Shown in pieces: positions 23,060-33,530 of a stretch of 64,000 bases of DNA. The stretch lies in contig NW_003314268.1 of NCBI RefSeq assembly GCF_000143415.4, positions 604,128 through 668,127 on the forward strand, in the 5' to 3' direction. The notes under the pieces are model-generated. The model saw only the letters and a program-made list of their open reading frames with translations, was not told the origin of the DNA and ran no database searches. This stretch comes from Selaginella moellendorffii (lineage: Eukaryota; Streptophyta; Lycopodiopsida; Selaginellales; Selaginellaceae). A program made the position numbers and the translations under genes. How positions within the stretch are numbered: position 1 is the stretch's first letter; the number at the start of each line of letters is the position of its first letter.

Positions 23060-26000
23060 TGATTAGAACACAAAAGTATTCCAAGTAAGTTATCATCTGA
23101 TAAACCAGTATTATAGTAGATAGGAACCACCAAGATCATCAAAATTGGTAAACATAGGAATGACCATCCAACAAAATTCAATAGCAAGTGTATTATCAAG
23201 AAAACTCAATGACCAAACGTAACTATCAAAGATTGCAGATAGAATACCAAACAGCTTACGAAAGACAACTCAAAGAACACAAAGTATCATTGACTGATAA
23301 GCAAAATGCTCACGAATGTATCACCCAAAGGAAATAACATCCAAATCTATCAAAACTAACTTGAGCAACAATCAATAGAAGAGAATGAATGTGGTAAGAC
23401 CAACAAACACTCATTCCTGCCAACTATCACAAAAGCTAATCTGAATAGATCCCAGCCAACAATACCAAGGAACTCAAGTTGCTGAAGCAAGTGTCAGCAA
23501 CATCCTACTGATGTCTCAAACCTAAGAAACCAATCCAGAGCAAATCACAAAGAACATGTGATATTGCGAAAAGCCACAAGCCATCAAAGAGAACAACTAA
23601 CTACCATAAAAGATCATCAATCATCCTATCAATAGAGAAATGCATAATCATCATCGAAGAAAGAATCCACCATCTCAAAGAATGGCAAATCATTCTATAT
23701 CAACAATAATCAAGCAAAGCCTTTTTGATAAGGATAATCAACTATCCTAGATGATAGTTAATCATCACCAATGATTGCCATATGCAAATACTAACTTCAA
23801 CATTGAAGCTAAAGAGCCAAAAATGCCTTCCCCAACAACTTCAAACAAATGGACCACAAGCATGAAAACTCAAGGAACCAAAAGCTCGAAGAAGTCTATA
23901 GCGAAGTTTTTGCCTAACAATGATCACGAGTCTCGCATGAACTAACTTCAATGCTAAAGAAGAAATCATGGTACAACCCACAATATCCTCCTCAACACAT
24001 CCATAAGCTAAACTTCATAATGCAAAGCTAATGAAGAGCATGTCTGCATCAATCCAAAAGCTAAGCATAACGAAGCTATGCTGGACAAGTGATCACCAAA
24101 CGATCCTCCATGAATCCATCCATAGCAAGACGTAACTCACTTCATAACAAGCACAAAAAGAATCATCAATGATTCATATATCCCAATGCAAACCCAACAA
24201 GGGACCAACATCTTCAATATCAATCACTAACTCTTCATCTTGTAGAGTTAGCATAGTCCATGACTAAATCACTTTTCAAGGAAAAGCCAAAGCTTAACCC
24301 TTACTAAATAATCTCGTCTAGAACACAACTAACTCAAACTTGTCACTCAGTTCATTTGAACGTCAACACAGTTGCTAACTAGCAAATGCACGAATGCTAA
24401 TAACACAAAGCCATAGCCAAATCATCAACACTATCTTTATCAAAACTAATGAAGCTCGACATCAATCTTGCAGAGAGACATCTCATTTCACTAAAATTTC
24501 AACATCAACAATGTCAACGATAAGGCATCACTTCAATACCATCAACACTAGAACAAAGCTAGAAGAAAGCACGAGTGAATCACCACTCAAAGCTCTCTAG
24601 CAACTAAGCTAACCAAGGTCGAAGATACTTTAGTTAGTAACCGAGACCAATCCTTTAGCAAAACTCAGTTATAGATAACACTTCCTCAAGGAGTGAATCA
24701 CCATGTCCAAGACTCCATGAAATCCAACACTATGAACTAAACGCAACCAATTGATATCGACAGAGGTAGAATCAACATACCAACATGGTAAACTCATGTA
24801 AGTCTAACGATACGATCCTCCGCAACACCATCCGGTAAAGCAAACCCATCAGTGCTAAATCTTCATCGAGCGAAGCAAGTGTTAAACAATCCTCGATGAA
24901 GTCTACAAGCAATCATTAGTCGCAAAGCAACTAACCATCACTTTTTCAACTTGCTTTCACGAGATCGAAACACTAAACTCACGTCATTTAGTCATACACT
25001 TGTCCAACATGAACGTGATACCTCAGGTACGAGATAAAGTTTCATAGACAAGCACGAACTAAATGACCACTCAAATCCAACTCAACCGCGATAAGCTCAC
25101 CAATGCATTTAGTCACTAGCTCTGAGCATGCCTTGAAGAGGCTAGCTATGCATAATCAACACTCAGTCGAAACTAAAGTGAAGACCATATGATGGATCCA
25201 TATCAGTACACAACCTCCTTATAAACAAAGCTATAGTACGGGTACTAACATCTCAAACTCAAACAACTAAGTTGGACATCACTATCCTCAGCCAAGGCGC
25301 AGGACCACCAAGTCCAAGTCAAGATCAGTGAGAGCTCACTACTCTCATAGAGTCTAACAAATTGCCAAGTGCAATTTGCCACTAAGCATAACGCTACAGA
25401 AGAAAGGCACAAGAGTCACGTTTCTTAGAAAAGCGCAACAGCCACTTTTCTACACTAACTCCAGACTCTATCCAACTCAATTGCCTTAGCCCCAAAAGTT
25501 AGCATCCCTTTTGGGCTGCATCATACAAACTATCTACTAAGGTCTAAGCTAACCGAAGTCAACTCCAACCCCTTCACTAGTTTGTATTGGCTTATGAAAA
25601 CGGAATGGTTTTCGAGCAAAGTGATAACAGATCAGCCATTAGAAAAGTCTAAGAAAATTTGTGGAAAATCTTCCAATCCTAGAGAAAGAATAACTCTCAG
25701 TCCAAGAATGCAAACTTTCAAGACTCAACCAACTTCCTCCTACTAACAACTTCACATAGGTTCACTTCAACACAAATTCTCATGACCCATAGTATGCTTA
25801 AGCATCGAACATCTCTTTTTGCCCATACTTTCGACATCTAACACCGACATCCATAAAATGCAAATGGAACATCCAAGGCTTGATCACGAAGACCACATCT
25901 TTGGATATCCACATTGCACTAACACTCTTCTTCAACCACCTTCAAGATCCAATGTGAAGCTAAAACACTAACAAGAAAAATGACATGGAAAATCAAGCTC

Positions 26001-27421
26001 TAAGGAAAATCCTCATCACTTGAAACAACAATATCACTTCCACTAACACAAGTGTTAGCAATGTCAATGCTTCAACTACACACTTTCTCCATCCAGCAAT
26101 CTACTCCAAGTGCTAACGGATCAACTGATGAGCTATAGCAAATGAATGCTATAACCTTCTTCCAACACGTTATGGGCAACTCTCAAGGAAACAAGCTTAG
26201 CATAATGGACCACCACTGAGAATCCAGTCAAAGCTACTACAATGCTACTTCGTGCAAGTAGACTAGCTTCACCATCAACCACTTTGGGGTTGATCATCGT
26301 TTACCCAAGCAACTTCGTAAACACATTGCTCATTATCACATGGATATGATATAGAAATCACAATGACTTGATCACCAATTGAGCAACACCACGAGCAATG
26401 CCAATGTCATTACTTCAAAGGTTTATGTGAGTATCAAGTGTCAACTCGATTCGACAAAATGCAACATAAATGCCACACTCTACCGATAGAGATCTATAAC
26501 ACCCAACACCACTAACTTTTGTTCACAACACAGACAAGCCCATACCACTCGCTATCCGATCAAACTCAAAACTTAACCCAACACTAAGCTACTCAAGGAG
26601 CAATAGCTAGGTTCCCCGAAAAAGAATTGAGCATTGCAACCCAAGTCTTCCCATAGCAAACCTAGACAAAATGGTTTAGCGCTTCACCGCTATCCATCCC
26701 ACAACTCACCATTTGTAAGACTATCATTTCCAACATGCATTAAGATAGGGACTCTTGATTGCATAATGTGAACACGAGCAATGAGTCACACCTCGTTGCA
26801 AATCATCTCTCCAAGAAGAAAAGATGATTTACGTGTTTGATCCTTCGTCCCTGATAACTCTCTTTTCGGTCTCATCTTTGACTAAACCTCAAACTTGCGT
26901 TCGCACTGCTTTCAGTCCAATCCAAGAAAAGTTTATGAGAGAGCACGGCAATGATTACTTGAATCAATAGACTAATCCCTACAGTCTTGATTGATCCACT
27001 TGTAATCATGCCTAGGAAGGATCTACTAGTGCCGTGCTAAACAGCTACGGACCAGCCTATTTGCCACTCATAGCAAACTCAGGGAAGGTTTGCTTTTACC
27101 AACGGTACACGGAACAACTCATGGAACCACCGATAGCCTAACATTAATCCTGCCAACCCAAAGTTTAATCTCGAGTTGCTAATGTGCTTCACTCACGAGC
27201 CCAAGCGTAAACTCGTGCTAACGGAGCATCTCAAATCCATCCTATGAGCCCAAGAGCAAGCTCACATTATTAGGTACAAAAGGTAACCAAATCCATACCC
27301 AAGGAACAATTGCGAACCCTTTGCACCAAATGTGTACCCACTCGGATCATCGTTTTCATCTCTGCGTATGCAACGAGACTAGTTGCCCAATCTCATTGAA
27401 TAGTACTCGCTGAGACTCATC
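23060..27421 (-). mobile_element. Non-coding interior of the nested element
   Basis: 4.4 kb with marked strand asymmetry: the plus strand is visibly rich in A and C, so the element's RNA would be rich in U and G. The longest open frame near 24394 is only 68 codons and has no motif. No Gag, protease, RT or integrase signature was seen on either strand, nor any tandem structure. Confidence 0.8.
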
Positions 27422-27432
27422 CTCTGATACCA
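27422..27432 (-). other. Primer binding site of the nested element
   Basis: On the minus strand TGGTATCAGAG, complementary to the 3' end of plant initiator tRNA-Met, lies two bases after the LTR end at 27435. It fixes the element's orientation. Confidence 0.85.
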
Positions 27433-27458
27433 AATGTAGCGCACGTGGTTTTGACCCT

Positions 27459-27487
27459 TTATCCTATGGTGATTTACCATAGGATAA
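27459..27487. promoter_or_regulatory. Perfect 12-bp hairpin in the LTR
   Basis: Arms TTATCCTATGGT and ACCATAGGATAA surround the loop GATTT. It is unchanged in the copies at 21959 and 849. In element orientation it lies about 50 nt before the PBS, in the U5 leader of the RNA, a place where retroelements keep structures for packaging or reverse-transcription start. The function is inferred from position only. Confidence 0.6.
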
Positions 27488-27520
27488 CACCACGAAGCGG
27501 AACCTAAACCCTCCTTGTGC

Positions 27521-27567
27521 CACGTGACAAATGCCACGTGTCACATGCCACGTGTCCATGCCACGTG
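27521..27567. promoter_or_regulatory. CACGTG (G-box) array in the LTR
   Basis: CACGTG occurs at 27521, 27535, 27549 and 27562, spaced 13-14 bp, with a fifth copy at 27442. The spacing puts successive sites on a little over one helical turn. G-boxes are bound by plant bZIP and bHLH factors. The array is partly decayed in the copies at 22015 and 905. Confidence 0.55.
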
Positions 27568-28762
27568 TCCACGGGAACCCGAGGTTCAGGGCCTTGGGCC
27601 ACTGAACGAAGGAACGGTGCCAAACTCCCAAACATGGAGCCAAGGAGTGACGGAACCGAACCACGGAGCCACTCCCAAGCATGAAGCCCAAGGAGCGAAG
27701 GGACAGGAGCCCGGAGCGACTTGGAACAGTCCTAGAGTAACCAGCATCCCAATGCCAGGACCAGCACGCAAAACGGAGCCAAACGGAGTCTGGCGCTATT
27801 TCAGCATACCGGTGGCCTAACGCGAGGACATGGGTACTCCACCAACTAGCATGGAATGGAACTTGGGCTTAGACCCAAGCCGGACGCAGAACAAGGACAG
27901 GCACGCAAGCGGGAGCTAGACTATGCCTCAGGTTGGTCGGCCATGCCCGACCTACCCACTATCCCTACTATACATTTGGAACCCCCTATATCCCCCCCCC
28001 CTTGAGGAACACACGCTTTGGGCTTTCACCCCAAGCCTCCCTTAGTATCAGGAGTTAGTCTCTGGGACAAGCTCGAAACTTACTAAATATGGAATGTCCC
28101 TAGATTGCGAATTTGGACATGGGACGAACACCATTGTGTTCAGGACGATCTCTACATTCCGTAGATATGCCAAATGAGCAAATCTGGACACTTCCCATAA
28201 ATAGCATTTGGGACCGAAATGAGACCAACACAAAGGGCATGATAGCGAGGGTGTTTGGCAGACACGGTAAGCTATCATCTAGCAATATTGAGGGACCAAG
28301 CTCAATATCACGGGGGTTCCCAACACTAGCAAGTGCAAGTCAACGAATGAGTTTCTCTAACCAGGTCAAGTATGCTTGACAAATAGCACGTAGGAATTCC
28401 ATCCTTATGCCCATCTGGTCAAGTGCACACGCGAAGACCAGTTTCTCAACTAGCTTAGGCGGAGACTGATAACAGGCCCAGCAATACCGACCTCCTGCCA
28501 TCGTGGCAGTAAGGTAAGAGTGTCCGTAAGGACTAGTCGACAGGTAACTTTCGATACCCGAAGTCACATGCGCGACACCTACAGGGAGTCGGGCGTAGCT
28601 CCTTACGCCTGGTCGACCTAGCTAACCCATGCTAATTAGCTTACCTTCAGCGCGCCTTCGGGTCCCAACATATGCCATTGCTCAACTTCACAAATTGATA
28701 CTTTAATTGAACTTTGCATAAGTACATAGAGTTCTGCCTTGCAGAAATTCCTCCACTAGATC

Positions 28763-29084
28763 TCACGCGTTCGCTAGGTTTTCCTCCGGTTCCCATGTTG
28801 CTTCGCAGTGTGGAAATCCTTTCCACTTCACATGGAACTCTCTCACCTCACGTCCTTGTCGCTTGCTCTTGCACGCATTGAGGATGGCCTCGACTTCGTA
28901 TTCCTCTTCCCCTTGGATAACCTCAGGTAAAGGTCTTACTTGGTCCTTGCGAAGCGGATCCTCAAAATACGGCTTGAGTAAGTTCACGTGGAACACGGGA
29001 TGCATCTTCCCCATCTCTCGAGGAAGTCGGAGTCGGTAAGCCACTTTACCGATTCGAGCCTCAATCTCGTAAGGCCTTGCAAAC
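28763..29084 (-). pseudogene. Chromovirus pol: C-terminal chromodomain exon
   Basis: It encodes the end of Pol. The frame starts at the acceptor of a 52-nt intron (29085-29136), runs through RFARPYEIEARIGKVAYRL and HPVFHVNLLKPY, and ends in a chromodomain (YEVEAIL...FHVKWKGFP...TWEPEENL, 28768-28905) with a TGA stop at 28763-28765. The chromodomain directs integration to heterochromatin in this clade by binding methylated histone H3. The aromatic positions and the WEP motif are present. This last exon itself has no nonsense codon. Confidence 0.85.
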
Positions 29085-29136
29085 CTGCTTAAGGAACTCA
29101 AGATTAATTCATTTACAGGAATACATGCATTTTTAC
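29085..29136 (-). other. Candidate spliceosomal intron in pol (52 nt)
   Basis: On the minus strand CAAAG is followed by GTAAAAATG and the segment ends CCTTAAGCAG before GTTTGC. It contains in-frame stops and shifts the frame, but removing exactly these bases rejoins the codons of the conserved stretch ...RKLTQ/RFARPYE.... The length and borders match the host introns in this window. Confidence 0.6.
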
Positions 29137-30868
29137 CTTTGGGTCAACTTCCGGCTGATCCCACTTGGTAGCCTGAGGTTCTTAGTGTTCAGCCACACCT
29201 TCTCCCCAGCTTGGAACTCTACATCCCGGCGCTTCTGGTTCGCGTACTTAGTTTGCCTTTGTTGAGCCCGTTCCAAGGAATCCCTCACTAGATTCCAAAT
29301 GTTGAGTCTTTCCGCCGTGAATGCCTCCACTGCGGGTAACTCTCCATGATACTCGGCCATGCCGAGTTCCACAGGACCTTCAATAGCTCGCCCATTGATG
29401 ACTTCCCATGGACTCACCCCGATACTCAAATGTGGTGAGTTGTTATAACACATTTCCGCAAGTCCCAAATGACTTACCCAATCGGTCTGGTCTCCCGAGA
29501 CATAGCATCGCAAATAATCCTCCAGCTGCCTATTCACCCTTTCTGTTTATCCGTCTGTCAAGAAGTGTTAGTGCCACTAAACTTTACTTAATACCCCATA
29601 CCTGTCTGTGGGTGATAAGCTGTGCTGAATTTCAACTTGGTGCGATACTGTTCCAAGAGAGTCCTCTAGAATCTACTAGTGAAGATCTTATCTCGATCTA
29701 AGATGATCTCTTCTGGCCTTCCCCGTACTCGAACCACTTGTTCGAAGAATAGCTTCGCCACACCTTCCGCATCCACTTCTGTTGTGGTGGGTATGAAATG
29801 TGCCATTTTCGAAAATCGGTCCACCACCACGAATATCGCATCAAACCCCTCGCTTGGGGGAAGTCCTGTGATGAAATCCATCATAAGACATTTCCACGGA
29901 CGATCTGGAATTGGGATGCTTTGCAACAAGCCCCCACTAGCTTTAGTCACGGCTTTGACCTGCTGACATGTTGGACATGTCTTTACATAGTCTTGGACAT
30001 CCTTAACCATATCTAGCCAATAGTACTTCCTCTTGAGTAAGCCCATCGTCTTGGGCACTCCGCCGTGTCCCGCAAGAGGTCCGTCATGACACTCTTCTAA
30101 GGTTACCTTCCTTAGTTCCCCTTCTGGAACATACACCCTCGTTTGCTTGTAATAGATGAGTCTGTTGCGTTCTGCATAGCCCGTTTTCTTTTCCGTTGGC
30201 AGCTCACCTCTCTGGTGAGCTTCCCGTGCCTCCAGATTCCTCACCAACACTTCTTGTGCTAGACCATCGTTCTCATATGCTGTCCGCACATCATCCCAGA
30301 AGGTTGTTGTTGCGCTGGATATTGCCAACCTCAAGCTCGCTTTTCGACTTAGCGCATCCGCCACGATGTTGCTCTTCCCAGGCTTGTACAGAATCTCGCA
30401 ATCAAACTCGGCCAAGGCATTGGCCCACCGACCTTGTTTCCCTCTCAGGTCGGGCTGTGACAAGAAGTGTTTCGTTGCCACATTATCCATGTAAACCTTG
30501 AAGTGTCTCCCAAGGTAGTGTCGCCACTCCTTGAGTGCCTTGACCACCGCAAACAATTCCTTCTCGTGGGCAGGCCACTTCCGTTGAGCCTTGTCTAACT
30601 TCTTCGAGAAGAACGCTACTAGATGGTTGTCTTGCTTCAAAACTGCACCCAACGCAAAGTCCGAAGCATCCGTTTCTACCTCATAGTCCCTACCAAAGTC
30701 TGGTAATGCCAACACGGGAGCCTTCCTCAACTTCCCTTTGAGGTGGACGAATGCCGCCTCACATTCCGCTGTCCATACCATCTTCCCTTTTCCTGTTTGG
30801 TCCGTTAAGGGCAGGGCTACTCTCGAATAGTGTCTGATAAACTTTTGGTAGTAGTTGCATAGCCCCAA
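29137..30868 (-). pseudogene. Chromovirus pol: RNase H and integrase
   Basis: From 30868 the frame gives the RT connection (CNYYQKFIRHYS), RNase H (ETDASDFALGAVL, FSKKLDKAQRKWPAHEKE, YMDN, ADALSRKAS), the H2C2 zinc finger (HDGPLAGHGG...YVKTCPTCQQ) and the integrase catalytic core (MDFITGLPPS, VVDRFSKMAHFIPT, DRDKIFTS). TAG at 29666-29668 follows TSRF, where relatives have Trp. The core continues through YHPQTD, is split by a 47-nt candidate intron (29555-29601), has a TAA just after it, then reads TERVNRQLED and HLSIGVSPWEV to 29137. The order PR-RT-RH-IN places it in Ty3/gypsy. Confidence 0.9.
29555..29601 (-). other. Candidate spliceosomal intron in integrase (47 nt)
   Basis: On the minus strand CCACAGACAG is followed by GTATGGGG, a CACTAACAC branch-like site and the end CTTGACAG before ACGGA. 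It contains stops; removing it rejoins the highly conserved YHPQTDG...TERVN motif exactly. The segment is flanked by the direct repeat GACAG, so it could also be a 47-bp insertion with a 5-bp duplication. Confidence 0.6.
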
Positions 30869-30952
30869 GAACGCCCTGAACTCATGTACATTCGATGGTC
30901 GCTCCCATTCCTAGATCGCTTGGACCTTCTCCGGGTCCACCTTGAGCCCGTC

Positions 30953-31908
30953 CTAGCCCACCACATGCCCGAGAAACTTTACCTCTTGTTGAGCAAAGTC
31001 ACATTTGCTCTCTTTAGCATACAGTTTGTGTTCCCTTAGTTTCTCAAACACCTTCGCCAAGTGTTCGGCATGCTCCTCTAGCGTCTCACTATAGATCAGG
31101 ATGTCGTCGATATAGACAACCACGAAGTGATCCAGATATGGTACAAAGATGTGGTTCATCAACGCCGAAAACGTTGCCGGTGCATTGCACAGCCCAAAGG
31201 GCATCACCAAAAACTCAAAGTTCCCATACCTCGTTCGACAGGTTGTCTTCTCGACATCTTCCTCAGCTACCCTGATCTTGTAGTATCCTGACCTTAGGTC
31301 AATCCTCGAGAAGTATTTTGCCTTTCCCAACCTATCGAATAGGTCCTCAATCCTTGGCAAAGGGTACTTGTTCTTCTTTGTATACTTGTTGAGCAACCGG
31401 TAATCTATGCACATGCGCATAGATCCATTTTTCTTTTTCATAAATAACACCGGTGCCCCATACGGCGACTTGCTCAACCTAACATACCCTTTGTCCACCA
31501 ACTCCTCTAATTGGCACTTGAGCTCCTTGAGTTCTTTTTCGTTCAAATGATAGGGGGGACGAACCACCGCCTCAGCACCCTCGACCAGCTCAATCTTATG
31601 TTCTATTGATCGTGCGGGGGGCAACCCCACCGGTAACTCCTCTGGCATGGTATCCTGGAATTAGTCCAACACCCGTCGGATCACTAAAGGTACTTCTTCC
31701 GTTCCTGTCTTTTTGTCACTCTTCACCGAGAGTAAGCACAAAAATGCTACCTTAGTTCCTTTAGTGAGTTGTCCTCTCGTGGACACCAGGTTTAAGCAGG
31801 ATTCTTTGGCTTTGCTTTGCCCTACCTTTAGATCCTGGGCCTCCACCCTAGATCTTCTTCCTTAGGCATTCGCCAGTACCACAAGGTTCCTACCTTGTCC
31901 ATGCAGGG
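30953..31908 (-). pseudogene. Chromovirus pol: reverse transcriptase
   Basis: The RT domain occupies 30953-31648: [56 protein letters not shown], and the catalytic YIDDILIYS box at about 31090-31116 with both aspartates kept. The linker from protease (31661-31908) is open except for TAA codons. Nonsense codons after GHVVG and after VQAI separate RT from the downstream connection domain. Each is one C-to-T change from a Gln codon found in relatives. Confidence 0.9.
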
Positions 31909-32232
31909 CTACCACGAACCGATTGAACCATCCATTCCGAAGATCACATCAAATCCCGCCATATCCAACACGGTGAAATCCATGTCTACTTTCCATGTCC
32001 CTACTTCGACTCTCGCTTGTCGAAGTACCTCATCGGTGCTTTGGCTACCTTGAACAAACTCTATAGTCCTTGGTTCGCCTAGCCGTTGCACCGTTAGTCC
32101 GGCTTGCCGGACTATGTCTGCAGCCACAAAATTATCTGAAGCACCCGTGTCAATAAAGATCTTAACAAAGCTACCTCCGAGCTTCCCTCGGAGGGCTAGT
32201 AGATGTCGCGAACGACTCTCTACCAAAGTTGC
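31909..32232 (-). pseudogene. Chromovirus protease
   Basis: The aspartic protease active site IDTGASDNF is at about 32138-32157, followed by GWDVIFGMD-like sequence (DVIFGMD). It is in the same frame as gag, separated only by TGA at 32233-32235. A single-base deletion near 31928 shifts the frame at the GMD motif, after which the conserved RFVVALHG is read in another frame. Confidence 0.85.
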
Positions 32233-33471
32233 TCATGTAATGAGTAACTTTGAGTTAGAGACTGGATCACATACCTCGGTTTGGACTTCACCCAACTTGA
32301 TGGCCATATTGGCTCTGGCCTTCTTCGAGTAGGGACATTCCCTTGAAAAGTGTCCCGCTTCACCGCAGTTGTAGCATACGTTGTTTCCCACGCTGCTATA
32401 TGACTTGACCTTCTTATCCGTGGGTTTGTCTTTTTTCGCTTGACTTCCCCACGTACTCGCTCGCTGACCACCGGATTTGCCTTTCCGGAACCCCGAGGAC
32501 TCATTCTTAGAGAAACTCTTGAATTTTCCCCTGCTATACGTTCCCCTTGGTTTGGCCCCTTTGCTAAATGTGGCTCCCAACCCCGTCGTGTTCCCTTTTC
32601 ACAAATTATCGTTGAAGTGCACCTTGATGGCCGCATCCAACGCTTCCTTGTAGTTGGTCGGGTTCCAGCGCATCACCTCACCGCGAGCCCAAGTTTGCAA
32701 ACCTGAAATGAAGGCATGGAACGCATCCATATCCCCCATGTCCGTGACAAGTATCCTCTTTGCCATGAACCCATTCACATATTCCTGGATGGTTCCAGTC
32801 TGCTTTAGCCTACTCAGCTCATCTCTCAGATGCAGAGTGGCATTCAGAGGAACGTATGTTGCGTGGATCCTCGCCTTCATCATGTCCCAAGTGGCCACTG
32901 GTCCTTCGTTGGCCTCCGTCGTTCTCCACCAAGACTTGGCATTATCTGCCAAGTATGGTTTTGCACATTGGACCTTCTCCGAGCTCGGTAATCGCAACGC
33001 TCGGAAGTAGTCCTCCATATCGTAAAACCAATCCTCCACCACCTTATAGTCATTCACTCCCTTGAAGACCGGTGGGGGCTTTGGTTTGTACTTGGGAACT
33101 GCCTGAGGGATTGATTCTACTTTGGTCTGTTCGACCTTGTTTGGTTCTGCCTCAGTCCCTACCGAAGGGTCCGCACCTTCTGCACTGCCAGCATCCGCAA
33201 TCTTTCTCTTTTTCTTCCGCTTCTCGTCATGCTTTAGCTTGCATACGAGAGTCTCCAGTAGGGCATTGGTCTGTGCCAACTGTCCTTTTAGCATGTCCAA
33301 TCGAGCCTTGGATGACCGAACCTCACCACCGGACTCCTGTTTAGAAGTTTCCTCACTAAAGTCTTCCTTATGCAAGGATTCCTCATCCATAGCCTCTTGT
33401 TCGACCGGAGGCTCCAACTCTGGCGGAGGTTCTGTCTCCGCCTGGGTTCGCTTACGCCCTACCCTTGCCAT
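32233..33471 (-). pseudogene. Chromovirus gag
   Basis: The ATG at 33469-33471 lies 44 bp from the PBS and starts MARVGRKRTQAE. The first 290 codons hold the capsid region (PPPVFKGVNDYKVVEDW, SWWRTTEAN, LSRLKQTGTIQEYVNGF). TGA at 32599-32601 interrupts the frame; it then continues in the same frame through a basic Ser/Lys-rich stretch to a CCHC zinc knuckle, CYNCGEAGHFSRECP (about 32336-32380). A second TGA (32233-32235) precedes protease. Both TGA codons could come from CGA by one C-to-T change. Confidence 0.9.
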
Positions 33472-33514
33472 CTCCCAGCAATCCGCCTCTATCCTTTGCT
33501 AGAACTGAGGAAAA

Positions 33515-33527
33515 GGCTCCGATACCA
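33515..33527 (-). other. Primer binding site of the chromovirus
   Basis: On the minus strand TGGTATCGGAGCC lies three bases after the LTR end at 33531. It is one base from the usual initiator tRNA-Met complement. Confidence 0.85.
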
Positions 33528-33530
33528 AAT

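Larger units (their letters stand above)
21935..28577 (-). mobile_element. Non-autonomous LTR retrotransposon (LARD-like), nested
   Basis: Two nearly identical LTRs (21935-23059 and 27435-28577, about ten substitutions by eye) flank a 4.4-kb interior with no coding frame on either strand. On the minus strand the upstream LTR (28577 to 27435) starts TGTCGCGCATG and ends GCGCTACA, followed after 2 nt by PBS TGGTATCAGAG. The 5-bp target duplication is CCTAC at 21930-21934 and 28578-28582. Joining the flanks at one CCTAC gives a sequence that aligns with the diverged uninterrupted copy near 14640-14700, which confirms the insertion. Long LTRs plus a long non-coding interior are the definition of LARD-type elements, which must borrow Gag and Pol. 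It is younger than its chromovirus host. Confidence 0.9.
27435..28577 (-). repeat. 5' LTR of the nested element
   Basis: 1143 bp with TG...CA ends. Near its PBS end it carries a perfect 12-bp hairpin (27459-27487) and five CACGTG boxes (27442-27567). In mid-LTR it carries a block shared with the chromovirus LTR (27957-28035). Confidence 0.9.
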
